Translations under genes and position numbers: made by a program
Shown here: one piece after another, positions 23,440-34,100 of the stretch
How positions within the stretch are numbered: position 1 is the stretch's first letter
How the letters are laid out: every line of letters starts with the position of its first letter
Source of the DNA: Pholiota molesta
Lineage: Eukaryota > Basidiomycota > Agaricomycetes > Agaricales > Strophariaceae
Assembly (NCBI GenBank): GCA_014925825.1
Contig: JACGCK010000138.1
Coordinates: 1 to 64,000 of the forward strand
Direction: 5' to 3'
Length of the DNA: 64,000 nucleotides
The notes under the pieces: generated by a model
What the model was told of the DNA's origin: nothing
What the model saw: only the letters and a program-made list of their open reading frames with translations
The model's database searches: none

Positions 23440-24686
23440 GTTCAGTATGCTCGGCCAAGTGCCGAAAAATTAATTTACATATATATGTGACAAAAACTAT
23501 ATACTTATAAGAAATCTTACACATATATGGCACACCTTAAGAACACTATATATGTGATCTAGAGGTGTTATAAATGAGTTCTGCGCGCGCGAACAGAAAA
23601 AGTCTGCTCGCGCGCGCAAAAGTTCTGTTCGCGCGCGCGCGAGCAACTCTGAGCCGGCCCGGTAGGCCGGCCTAGCTTTTCGACCTCGTAGGGCGGGAGG
23701 CACGGACATTTATGGCACAATTTGGGTATCTACGGAAAGCTACGGGCGAGGAGAACACGTTGGTGCAACTTATAGTTCGATTTGGGATCTTGGAAAGGGA
23801 GGAGGGGGAGATACATGGAGTGTAGCATGTAGTTCAGTGGTTACAGGCTGCTATTTCTGAAAATATAAAATATATTAGGTATATACAGGTTGGTACTGAC
23901 TACAGGTAGGCTTCCGGGTACAGTTTGGAAGCTTCCGGAGCCTAGGGAGTGCGGGAGAGCATCTCGCCGTTTCAGTGGCATGATTCAGAAGGCGTTGACA
24001 AACATGGCCAAGCGTAGGCTCGGATCATTCAGCCATCGGCAGCCGTGGGGAAATTCGGCCGTCGAAGGTATCGGGCCCGGCAAATCAGCTGTCGTGCCGG
24101 TTGCTTGTATGTATTTGGCAGAGCCCTCCGCTGGCAAGGCCTTCGCCCGACAGAGAGGCTTCCTCAGGCTCTCCCGCACTCCCTAGGCTCCGGAAGCTTC
24201 CAAACTGTACCCGGAAGCCTACCTGTAGTCAGTACCAACCTGTATATACCTAATATATTTTATATTTTCAGAAATAGCAGCCTGTAACCACTGAACTACA
24301 TGCTACACTCCATGTATCTCCCCCTCCACCCTTTCCAAGATCCCAAATCGAATTATAAGTTGCACCAACATGTTCTCCTCGCCCGTAGCTTTCCGTAGAT
24401 ACCCAAATTGTGCCATAAATGTACGTGCCTCCCGCCCTACGAGGTCGAAAAGCTAGGCCGGCCTACCGGGCCGGCTCAGAGTTGCTCGCGCGCGCGCGAA
24501 CAGAACTTTTGCGCGCGCGAGCAGACTTTTTCTGTTCGCGCGCAGAACTCGTCTATAACACCTTTAGATCATATATATAGTGCTCCTAATGTGTGCCATG
24601 TATGTGTAAGATTTCTTGTATGTATATAGTTTTTGTCACATATATATATAAATTAATTTTTCGGCACTTGGCCGAGCATAGTTCAG
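23440..24686. mobile_element. Foldback-type DNA transposon with 0.5-kb inverted arms
   Basis: The left arm 23446-23960 is repeated as its reverse complement at 24168-24680 with high identity, around a 207 bp unique loop. The ends read TATGCTCGGCCAAGTGCC inward, and the element is flanked by the 6-bp direct repeat GTTCAG (23440-23445 and 24681-24686), a convincing target-site duplication. The arms contain alternating CG tracts (GCGCGCGCG, near 23583-23640 and 24485-24542) and AT-rich ATATAT stretches. No transposase frame exists, so it is non-autonomous. Superfamily not assigned; the long arms make it foldback-like. Confidence 0.88.
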
Positions 24687-25597
24687 TGCATAAATTCGAC
24701 TGCATCCAGCACTTTCGAGCACAACGTATTTTGATCCTCAGCCCTATGTATGGAAACGCATTCGTTAAAGTGAGACTTACTAGGCAATCTTATCCAATTC
24801 CCTGCTGAACTCTATCTAGCAGAGCCGTAAGGCACAATAGATGATGTGCTACCATGGTGTCCGCGGTAACATAAGTACATGCTAGTTGGGCTATTAACAT
24901 TCATGTTTTGAGCAAAATTATCACCGGAGCGACAAGGGCGGAATGTTAGAGTGCACTACGCGACGCAGGACTGAGGAGTCTATACTTTGATGATCGGTAC
25001 CGATGATGATGAGGAAAAGATCGCAAACGATGTTGCAAAGGAAAATGAGGTAGGTGTGATTGTCCTCGAGGTCCAGGGCGTACGCCTGCGTAAACGCCGA
25101 TCTAACCAAAAGCACGGTGAAGGTGTAAATTTTAGCACTGCCATACTCACTCCTCTCAAAGTAAATTGATATCGAGTGATATTTCTACCTATGTAGGCTT
25201 CTTCCTCCGAGAAGAACGAAGCGGAGTCCCGTCGAAGTGGAGTGAGTAAGAGTAAGTTAGGTCCTATTTGAAACACGTAGGAGCGCGAGCCATGTTTTTC
25301 AACGTTTTTGAGATGGATCCGTGCTGCAGCAAAGATGAGAGAATTCCAAGAGATTTCAAGACAATGCATATGTATGGAAGTACATAGCCTTTTGCGACAC
25401 AGCGGCGCTAAGCGGCGCATCAAATTTCAATGATGTTTTTAGCGACATACACCGCCACCTCCCTGATTACAATTTTCATATGACTCGACACTTGTTTCAA
25501 CGTTCAAGCTATCGTGCGTTTTGTAAATACAAGGATTTTAGTATGCGTACTTGGAACTTAGCGATTGTTGTTATTCACATTCAGCACCAACACCACG
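24687..25597. other. No supported gene
   Basis: About 900 bp between the foldback element and family 1 copy 3. A 147-codon minus-strand frame (25423-24980) has no recognisable motif or splice support. The last 100-200 bp should carry the copy 3 promoter; no TATA box is evident. Confidence 0.4.
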
Positions 25598-26353
25598 ATG
25601 TCCTCCCCAATCTCCATTGCACTCTCATCGTATAGCAAAACAGCTGTATTCGAAGTGATCAAGGCCAATCCGAATTGGCGAACTGTAGACCAACTAGGCG
25701 ATGCCTTCATAGAGCAGGCCAACGCCAAGCCGTACAACGTTGATAAGATTGCGGACGTTATCGCAGAACTTGAGAACGATCCCGACGTTCCTCTCATCAA
25801 AACACTGGACTTCAATCGACAGCCCGTCGAGCAACCATTCAAACAGATCCTGGGCCAGGTCGTCTTTGATCTCATCAAGAGAGTATTCTCCAACGACACC
25901 CCCGCCATCGAGCCCTCCAACCCGTTCCTCGTCTCTGCTCTCATATCGGGAGCATGTATCCGCAGTGGCCTTTGCAATTCCAGCACACAATCCGGGATGA
26001 TCACTCTCGGCCTGCGATTCGAGGGGACGCAGTGGAGGGAGATCGTTCCTGACGAAAAGGCACAGGTTTGGGCCATCCACGCTGTACTCCACTTATTGGC
26101 TGGAGGGACGAGAATTTACCGCGAGGAGCAAATTGGGTATCGTCAGAATGAAGTTTTACCGGCGCTTAAGGCTATCGCTGAGCAAAACATTGTCACCAAT
26201 CCTCAAGGCAAAAAATTATTACAGGTATTATTATATCTTCATGACCGTACCTTGATCAAACGAACCATTTTTCAGGCAGCTATCACAGAAGCAGAGGCTG
26301 GTTTCCAGTCAAATCTTCCGATCGTTGATATTTGGAAGATTCTCTTTCCTTAA
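25598..26353 (+). CDS. Family 1 protein, copy 3 (intact, 234 aa)
   Basis: Exon 1 25598-26224 is again exactly 209 codons, followed by a 51 bp intron (26225-26275) and exon 2 26276-26353. The homologous start is the ATG giving MSSPISIALSSYSK; an ATG 33 bp upstream is in frame but not shared with the paralogues. The intron has a length divisible by three and contains no stop, so an unspliced message would add 17 residues rather than truncate. The C-terminus stops at DIWKILFP, four residues shorter than copies 1 and 2 and the same as copy 4, so copies 3 and 4 form one subgroup. Function not recognised; acidic, no signal peptide. Followed 1 kb downstream, same strand, by family 2 copy E. Confidence 0.8.
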   Translation: MSSPISIALSSYSKTAVFEVIKANPNWRTVDQLGDAFIEQANAKPYNVDKIADVIAELENDPDVPLIKTLDFNRQPVEQPFKQILGQVVFDLIKRVFSNDTPAIEPSNPFLVSALISGACIRSGLCNSSTQSGMITLGLRFEGTQWREIVPDEKAQVWAIHAVLHLLAGGTRIYREEQIGYRQNEVLPALKAIAEQNIVTNPQGKKLLQVLLYLHDRTLIKRTIFQAAITEAEAGFQSNLPIVDIWKILFP

Positions 26354-27355
26354 TCACGCATTAGATATTTTAATCTACGCAAATCCTTTTTACCTTTGTC
26401 GAGGGTGTAAGTAGCCCCATACACATTATTATATCAGAGCAGCGATTATCTTCCTACAAGTCTACAAATCCAATCCCGTTTTCTCTGCTGCACTACGAGG
26501 CTTCAATGATCTCATCGTCGACAACTTCAGATTTGTGGTACGTCCGAGGGACAGTCTGGACACTTGAAGGTCTGTACGAGCTGTGGCTGCCATGCTGCGT
26601 CATGATGTGCTGCTCAACAGCGCGAGTCAGGCTGTCAGCGCTCAATAAGTAGAGGTGAGTAAGTACTACACATCTCGGGACATCTTTAGTACGCGATCGT
26701 CGACTCGGATCAATCAATCACCTCAAGTAACCGTCAATCGATAATCAATCAAAATTGTTTAAACTTCAAACGTTCATCATTTTATCGATTATCGTGGATC
26801 TATGTACATAGCTTTATCTAGCCGCCGAGGCCCGAGAAGTTTGGCGGTCCACTACACTACTATGCACCACAACGTATACATGATTCGTACGTATACGTAT
26901 GCCTGTGTATGCTCTCTCGGTCTCCCATAAGTAATGGTCTGTCAAGTTTAAACGCCTCATCCTGCCTCATCCCATCCGTGACCTCCGGCGACAATCGATG
27001 ATTCCCGTTCTTGCAGGGAAGTCAAGGGAAAGCCTCCACCGATATTCCGACGAATCCTTTGCGGAAACGATCTAAGGAATTTGAAACGAGGCTCAATCTG
27101 CCGAGTACGACTAACGGGCACACGAGGGCTCGTACTATGGGAAAGGCTCCACACTGCATTCAAACGTGAGCCGGAGCAGTAATGATGCATTGATGATCTA
27201 GCCAAATGCATGGAGTGCCAAGGCACCCCGAATCGACCCGGGGAGTATAAAAGCCTGGCCAGGCGTTAGCGATCCCTCAAGCTGGTCTTCCACCCCATTA
27301 TCCACTTGAACCGAGCTGTGCTTGGTCTAGTCATATACGCCCTTCGCCAACAAAA
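26354..27355. promoter_or_regulatory. Region between family 1 copy 3 and family 2 copy E, with the copy E promoter
   Basis: TATAAAAG at 27246-27253 lies 103 bp before the copy E start; the leader motif AAGCTGGTCTTCC is at 27279-27291. Upstream, a 74-codon minus-strand frame (26717-26493) ending VVDDEIIEAS has no further support, and no other gene is visible. Confidence 0.6.
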
Positions 27356-28780
27356 ATGCATCCTCGTCTCTTTCTCGCTGTCCTTCCCGCCCTCCTGTGC
27401 GCTGCACTTCCAGCTCTTGCGATACCCATCCAATCGTCCGACTCTCTCGCCGTTGAGGCTCGGTCGCTTGATTTTTCCTCAGACGCCGCTGTACTGGCCT
27501 CTCGCGATGTCGCGGAAGATTATCTTGTCGAGCGCGATTACGATTACGAGGACTTACTCACACGGGATTTCGATGGAGACCTCTTCCCTCGTGTGGTCAG
27601 GCCCAAGACCGCGAAGGATCATGCTTCTGAAGCTCGCAAAGCAAGCGTGAAAACCAGCGTTGCTCATAATCAGGCTGCCAATGCTGCAAAGAAGACCCAT
27701 CTGCAAGGCGAAGCAGCTAAGCTACCGGAGTACGTTGATCATACCCCCTATTTCTTCATCACTTCATCAACAGTACTAATTCGCGATACAGGGGCAGCCG
27801 CTACGGAAAGCCTCGCAAGCCAAAATACACCAAAGAAACGACGGCGGCGGGTACACAGCACATCACCGGCGGCTATCGTAAGGAAGGCCGCGCCGCGGGC
27901 CGTCGCCTGCCCCAGCAGCCCAAGACACCTAAGGCAAACTTCGCTAAAGGCGAGCACTTGACAAACGCGAAGGCTGTACAGTCGCAGGCAGCAGCCACCG
28001 CGCGCATGCAGCAGAAAAAGGCGGATGGCCGTGCTAAACACGGCGCTGCGGCGGCGATCCACCAGAAAACCCTGCAGCACGGAAACATGCCAGGCCGCAA
28101 AGACGAATACCACGTCCCCAGTCACGGTATGTTTTCCGTTCAACTTCTTCGTTGACATGTCTCTTATTGTCCGCCACTAGGTGTTCTCCACGGCACTGAA
28201 GTCCGCCAGGGCGCTGCCAATCTCGCGCTCCATGATGGCAAAGGCGGAAGATATGTACGTGCCGGGTGTTTATATTCAAATAAAGTACTCAGAAGTCATC
28301 TTTCCTTTTAGCCCGTCAACTTCAGAAATGACCTACAAGGTCCTGCGAGCAACCGTCAGAAGCCGCTCCCCGGCATGGTCGGCCACGGACACGAATATCC
28401 TATCCAGAAGGGTGGCTACCATCCCGGAGACACTAACCTAGGACCTGCCCGCGGTATTTACCAGAAAAACCCACCGGCCGCAGATGGGAGCCACAGTACG
28501 TTCTCTGTTGATACTAAGATGCATCGCATTTGTACTGACACATCTTTATACGTAGACGGATACAATATCCAAGGAGTCGTTTCCCATGATGTTACTCGTG
28601 ATAAGAGCCACCCGGGCTACAACGATCACATCGCTATTCCCCGCGTACCCCAGCCCTAAGAGATTTGACGAGTTGATTAGTAGTATGATCTGTAATGCTA
28701 TCCTCTAATGAATTGGCACCTTGACGTAGAATGAACATGCCAGGATGATCAGTAATGAGTGTCCGAATATTATTAATGAA
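27244..28780 (+). repeat. Right arm of the gene-bearing inverted duplication
   Basis: Reverse-complement partner of 21134-22674, spanning promoter, all five exons of copy E and about 120 bp of 3' flank. Identity stays high inside introns and 3' flank, so the duplication is young or the arms are being homogenised. Confidence 0.8.
27356..28659 (+). CDS. Family 2 secreted protein, copy E, with RNase N1/T1-like C-terminus
   Basis: Exons 27356-27729, 27792-28126, 28181-28254, 28312-28495 and 28556-28659 (introns 54-62 bp) give an intact 356 aa product. Two introns, the first and the last, can be read through in frame. Domains in order: signal peptide (1-20), acidic propeptide-like part (about 20-85), basic Lys/Ala/Gln-rich linker (about 90-235) with KDEYHVPSHG, and the RNase-like region: GRY|PVNFRND, GHEYPIQKGGYHPG, GPARGIYQ, GVVSHDVT, GYNDHIAIP. 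Compared with RNase T1, Glu58, Arg77 and His92 have clear counterparts and Tyr38-Pro39 too, but His40 is Val in every copy. Secretion is inferred from the signal peptide. Nearly identical to copy D, in inverse orientation. Confidence 0.8.
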
Positions 28781-29472
28781 AGTGGTAATGCTCCTTGAAG
28801 CTTGAAGCTTGACATCATTTTGGTGTACTCGGGTTGGAGAGCATAGAATGAATAAATATGAGTGGTATCGCCGGACATTTGACTGCATGTCACTTGTGTG
28901 AGACTTATCTTATTTCAAGCTTCCCAAAAGACAAACGCTGGAGAGCGTCGTGTGCATCGCGCCCAGCGAACAAACAATGTTTATGTTTCAAACATGCTCA
29001 GATCAAAGGAACTGGTTTAGTTCAACGGCTAACATTTAGAATGCAAATGCTCCAGCCGAAGCCAGTCGCCCAGCTGCGAGGAGGCATTTTCCAATTAGTA
29101 TTTCAGTCGACAGACCATCAAAAAGCCATTCTAGCCAAATTCTACTTTTTCGCGAAATCTAAGTATAGATATATCTCTACTAAGTAACCGCCTTTCGTTT
29201 AAATTTCCTTGGGCTCCTGGATGAAGTGTTAACGAGCACTCAGCAAGACACCTTGCATCTATTATTATTCGGGATTTAGCGCCCATTCATCACACGTCAA
29301 TAGGCATACATACATCGCGTTGTCGGGGCTGGAATTGCAGCAAGTGGTTCCGGGGAAGCCTAGAAGAATCCCTTCAGTCCCTTACACCGAATTTCTCCTC
29401 AAAAACAGCCTACAGGGATACTGAATATGGATGGCATTCAGTCATTACAAACACTGTGGAATTGGGCGTCAC
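28781..29472. other. No supported gene
   Basis: Contains a 109-codon plus-strand frame (28858-29187) without any signature or splice sites. Otherwise AT-rich intergenic sequence and the 3' flank of the small secreted-protein gene at 29473. Confidence 0.4.
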
Positions 29473-29978
29473 TTACAGGGCTTGGTCCAGCGATTCCAGA
29501 GCCTGAAAAGAAGCAAACAGGTAAGTGAGGGCTCAGGGAACGCATCTGATTCGGCATAATATAGACACATACATAGGCCACCAATGGGAACAAATTGGCT
29601 GGGGCAAGTGCTTACTGCCGTACACCTAGGAGTAGTAGTTGGGATGAACTATGCTGCGGGATGTTTCGTAGAAGTTGAATAGAACCAAACTCACAAAGAT
29701 CTGTCAGGACCGACAGGGCAGCAAATGCTACCATAGGCGCCTCGAAATTGAAGTATAAGTCTTTTTCGAACGGCATTAGATGTATTCACAGTCAAACGAC
29801 TCACAAGGCGTCGGAAGGGGCCCTGCAATGCCAGAGCCTATAACACCACCAACACTCAATAATCACCACCAGTAAAATTGAAAGAATAAGACTCACACAG
29901 TCTTCCAACAGGAATATCTGCATAGACAGAGGTTGTCGCGAAAGCAATGAGAACGAATGAGAAAGCGAACTTCATCAT
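29473..29978 (-). CDS. Small secreted Cys-rich protein (about 66 aa)
   Basis: Minus-strand model with exons 29978-29897, 29837-29805, 29740-29695, a 10-nt microexon 29625-29616 and 29502-29473. A clear signal peptide (MMKFAFSFVLIAFATTSVYA) is followed by a mature peptide of about 46 residues with five Cys, pattern C-x10-C-x5-CC-x8-C, including SGIAGPLPTPC and SICCPVGPD. A TATAAAAG box (about 30016-30023, minus strand) sits 40 bp before the ATG. The first three exons are well supported by GTGAGT donors. The microexon and last exon are the only arrangement I found that keeps the frame and ends in a stop, and are less certain. It fits small secreted proteins of basidiomycetes; no function is claimed. 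Confidence 0.48.
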
Positions 29979-31131
29979 ATTGGTTGGGTCAATGGCTTAA
30001 CTCAAATTTCAGTTCTTTTATACTGGAAAATTAGCAAATGGAGTCGCTGGGCTCCGTTTTGGTTGTCGACATCAAAATGAAATGTCAAAAATTTAATAAC
30101 GAGTACACATCAGTTGCTTGGAAGTTCTCAAATTCTCTGATACGATCCAACAACGAGTAGAAACTATTAGACGTGCAATGCAAAGCCAGAGCCAAGCCAC
30201 TCCGCGCGACTTCGGAGCCTCGAAACATACTAATGCATACGTTAAAGGTGACTGCATTGTGAGGCGCTCTCACAAAATGTCAAAGGCGAGAGAGAGCGAG
30301 CTTGCCAAGGAAAATCTTTGCTCCAGACGCGCGAACAGTGCGCAACATTAACCATCTTCACTGGTATATCGTTGAAGTGGTAGGAATCATGGATCATTGA
30401 CAGTCCAGGTACTTCTTGTGCAGTGCAGCTATAACTAGCCGGATAGTACACCTAATCCTCCCTTTCGGAAGGTCCTGGTGGTTGGGCGTAAGAAAGACTA
30501 TGACTGCACGCACAAACACACACCATTCATTGAAAAAAAAAAAAACACTGAAGCATGAGAGACGATTAGGGCCAGAGCCGATGAAGCCTTCAAGTTGATC
30601 GTCAGGATTCGAAACATACATCTGCATGATGGATTGGCAAGATCTGGGAGCCAGGAAAATTTGTATAAAGCTTCTATGTCTGTGGCGATGATATTTTACA
30701 AGGCAGTTTATGCAAATCCAGATGGCGCCTGGTGGCACTGGCCTGGCGAGAGGTGCTATGGAGGACGGAGACCTAGAAATAAAAAAAGGGAAAGGAGCGG
30801 CCGGGGCACAAAGGCCACCAATAAAGTATAGATTATAACAGAAGGAATGAAAGAACGGCGTGTCTAGGCGGACGAGAGAGGTCAAAGACGGACGAGAGGG
30901 GTCAAAGACGGAAAGATTATCTGTATACTGCTGCTAATAGTCTATAAAGTCCAGGGGAGAGGCAGAGAGGTTCGAAGCGCGGGATCGTCATCATGATTAA
31001 GGTACATCGACCGAGGGGAGTCACGATCCAAGAGTTGGCGTGAGGAAGTGACGAGGCGAAGGAATGGCGGTGGTGCTGGGAATGGAGGGTCTAATACAGT
31101 CGGGCGGGCCATCAGGCGGTACAGAAGCAAT
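29979..31131. other. Intergenic; no supported gene
   Basis: Promoter of the small secreted gene at the left edge, then the 3' flank of the transporter gene. The frames seen here (for instance 163 codons minus, 30885-30394) lack motifs, and the plus strand is purine-rich over much of the segment. Confidence 0.4.
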
Positions 31132-34100
31132 TTACTTCGATGAAGCGGTCTTGTACAGGATGAGACCACCCAAGGCAACGGAATAACCTAGAAGGCAAAT
31201 AGTGGTCAGACCTCTGTAGAATACAATCCAAGGGCATGGAGACAAAGGCAAAAGGATGGTTGGCACCAATAAAAGAGTAGACAGTGGGAAGGACATATCC
31301 AAAAAAAAGTAAAATGTACAGAGTGTGGAACGAGGATTCAAAGAAAGGTTGGATACGATATGCAACCTCACGAAATAGAAGGAAGCCACAATGAAATCCT
31401 CAGATCTCCCGCGTGTGTACGCAGTGCAATCCAATCCTATAAACCTTGTCCAATGATGGTCAAGCGAGGGTGGGGAGACATGACAACCTCCCGAAGAATT
31501 GATTTACCCCAAGCACGACGACTGGGGAAGACGAAAACGTACGGGGTGTCAAAGTAGAGAAAAGAACAGAAGAAAAGAAGGATCACAGAACGAGCAGGGA
31601 AGAAAGAAGTCGTCCAGTGAGAATAGAGAAAATAGAAAAGGCCACAGGGCAGAAAAATATCCAGGCATGTCTGAACAGAAGGAGAAAAGCCTCTGGAGAT
31701 GTCAACCCCACGACCAAAAGGGAGTAAGAAGTGCGCGGGCCAAGGGGAACATAACGCTAAAGTGAAAGGATGCCCAAAAGGGAGCGAAAGGGAAAACGAA
31801 AGAAATGGGGGAAAGGCAGACGCACCAAACACCTGCATTGGTGTAACTTGATTTCCAAAGATAAGCACAGACCCGGTGATCAGCAGGATATCCTGTAGGA
31901 GTGAGTACGACCCAAAAATCAACGCGCAAGACAAAGATCACAGCCAAACCCGAGGATGAACCGAAGCGCCAAGTGCGTGATCAGCGTCCACCGTTTCGTT
32001 AAGCATTTGGTAAGTCGGTTAGTCGATCGGTCGAGCAAAGCATAGCATTTCATTTCATTTGGGGTTTCCGCATACGTCCGTGCGTGGCATATCGACGTCG
32101 GAGACGAAGGTCCGCGTTTAAAAGCAGCGAGCGACACGGCCAACGGATGGATTTTTTGAGTCAGATGACATGTGCGCGTTCAGTGGTGGGAGGGGCGATG
32201 TTTTGGGACATGTCAACGTATTTGGGACATGCGAGCCGCGTGCAGGTCCGAAAATAACACCACACAGAAAACCGGGGTAAAGATACACATATGTTAGCGC
32301 AGGGATGTGGTGTCGTGGATGTCGAGAAATGCGTCGATGCATTGCAGGCGGTGATCATGAACGCGTTGTGGGGGAGGCGTACAAGTGATTTCGAAGATAG
32401 ATATAGAAAGAGGGGGAGAGAGAAGAAAGAAACAGTCAGTAAATCTGGACTACACAGCACGAAACCACAAAAAGAGGTGAAGCCAAAAGCAAGAGAAAGC
32501 ACGCAAAACCCAACGCGGTCGATAGGCAATCAGGATGCGCAAAAGAAAGGCTCAAGGAAAAAGTAACGCGCAAGAAAAGGAAAACATGCCAAAAAGAAAG
32601 AAAAAAAAGAAGAAAAAAAAGAAAACATATGATCTAAACAAGCACCGCGACATGCGAAAAAAGCGGAAAAACAACAAAGAAAAATAATGGCCAGGCGATG
32701 CATACACAGACCCCGGATGCGACGCGGGGTGAATGGGGGACGCAGGTGATAGAGACATTGACAGGCCCGTGCAACGTCTACATGCGAAAAATAAAAATGC
32801 CATGACGGTATCTCGCATCCCGGACTCGGGGCACCGTCAACGCGACGACGCTCTGACAGCGCGAGCGACGTCGGTCCCAGGCGTCTCTGACGGGACCTGC
32901 ACCGCACACGTGGTGTGTCATATTTCTTTCAAAGCAAAGAGTCAAGCGGCGGCACGTCCCCGAGAAGCAGAACGACGTGCCGTGCGAACGACGCCTGCCC
33001 GCCCACCCGATTCCGTTATCTATTTTCGCCGCACAAACACACATCCCAACTGGAACGGGGCGGGCGAAGAGCGAACCCACCAATAGAACGAGGATGGGAA
33101 CGGAAATAAATGCAGACAATCCCGTTCGGAAGGGGTAAAAATAGCCCAGAAATATTGACAATAAGAAAGGAAGGCAAGAAGAGAAGAGAGGCTAAACGCA
33201 AAGAACAGGGCCCACGCCCGCCCAGCAAACAGCTAGCAGGGCGCCCAAATAAGGAAAGGTGAAAAGGCAGGTTCGCGGGCGATCGTGCGAGCGCACTGCC
33301 ATCTCCCACTGAACAACTGCGAAAATAAATAAAAAGAAGGTACAGTGGGCGGAATGGGCCATAACAAAATTTCAAAAAACCGCCACCTCCAGTCGGAGGA
33401 CCCCGAGGCGTACGGGAATGCATTGCGCACCATCTCAGCACACTAGCCATATAACGCCCGAAGCGATCAGCGCAATTTTTTGAACATGGCGCGAGCGATG
33501 AACATTGGATGTTGGGCACCATCAATCAACGCACGACAGGGCGGACAAAATAACCGCGCACCCCAAAAGAACTCGTCCAAATTCTGAATAGCCCCAAGAA
33601 GTGAAAATTAAAATAGAGATAGAGATGCGCATCCCCACGCGCGTCCCGCGCTCTTGTGCAAATAATTCCTCTTCACTCTCGGAAGCGAAAATATGCAGGC
33701 GCAAATGCAACGGTAGGTACCGATGTATGTGCAGGGAAAAAGAGTCCGCATAGATTCAGAAAAACAGAATCTTAAATGGCAAGGCTCTGGCAGGTGACTC
33801 GGAAAGATTTGGACTACGAGCTTCGAGAACAGCGTTTCGCTCATCAGATGCCATCGCCCAAAAGAAAAAAGAGCCTACACCAAATCCCATCCTCTTGACC
33901 AGGCAAAATGGGGCTAGACGCAGGAAGAAGACGTATTACGCTCCTATGCGTCAACGCACAGAACTTAATCTATGCGATACGTGCTCGGTATTGCCTGCGT
34001 CCAGCAAGAAACCGGAGACCGGTAATTGAGGAGAGGGAAAACAGAAACGCAGAAAAGAAACTGGCCAGAACAGGAAAGAGAACGCGTGAAGGTGAACCGA

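Noticed and set aside
25694..26092. Minus-strand 130-172 codon frames repeated opposite every family 1 copy (also at 10146, 13714 and 59728)
   Set aside because: Consistently antisense to family 1 exon 1. The plus frame has conserved splice sites and a common start, and the antisense frames vary in length and ends.
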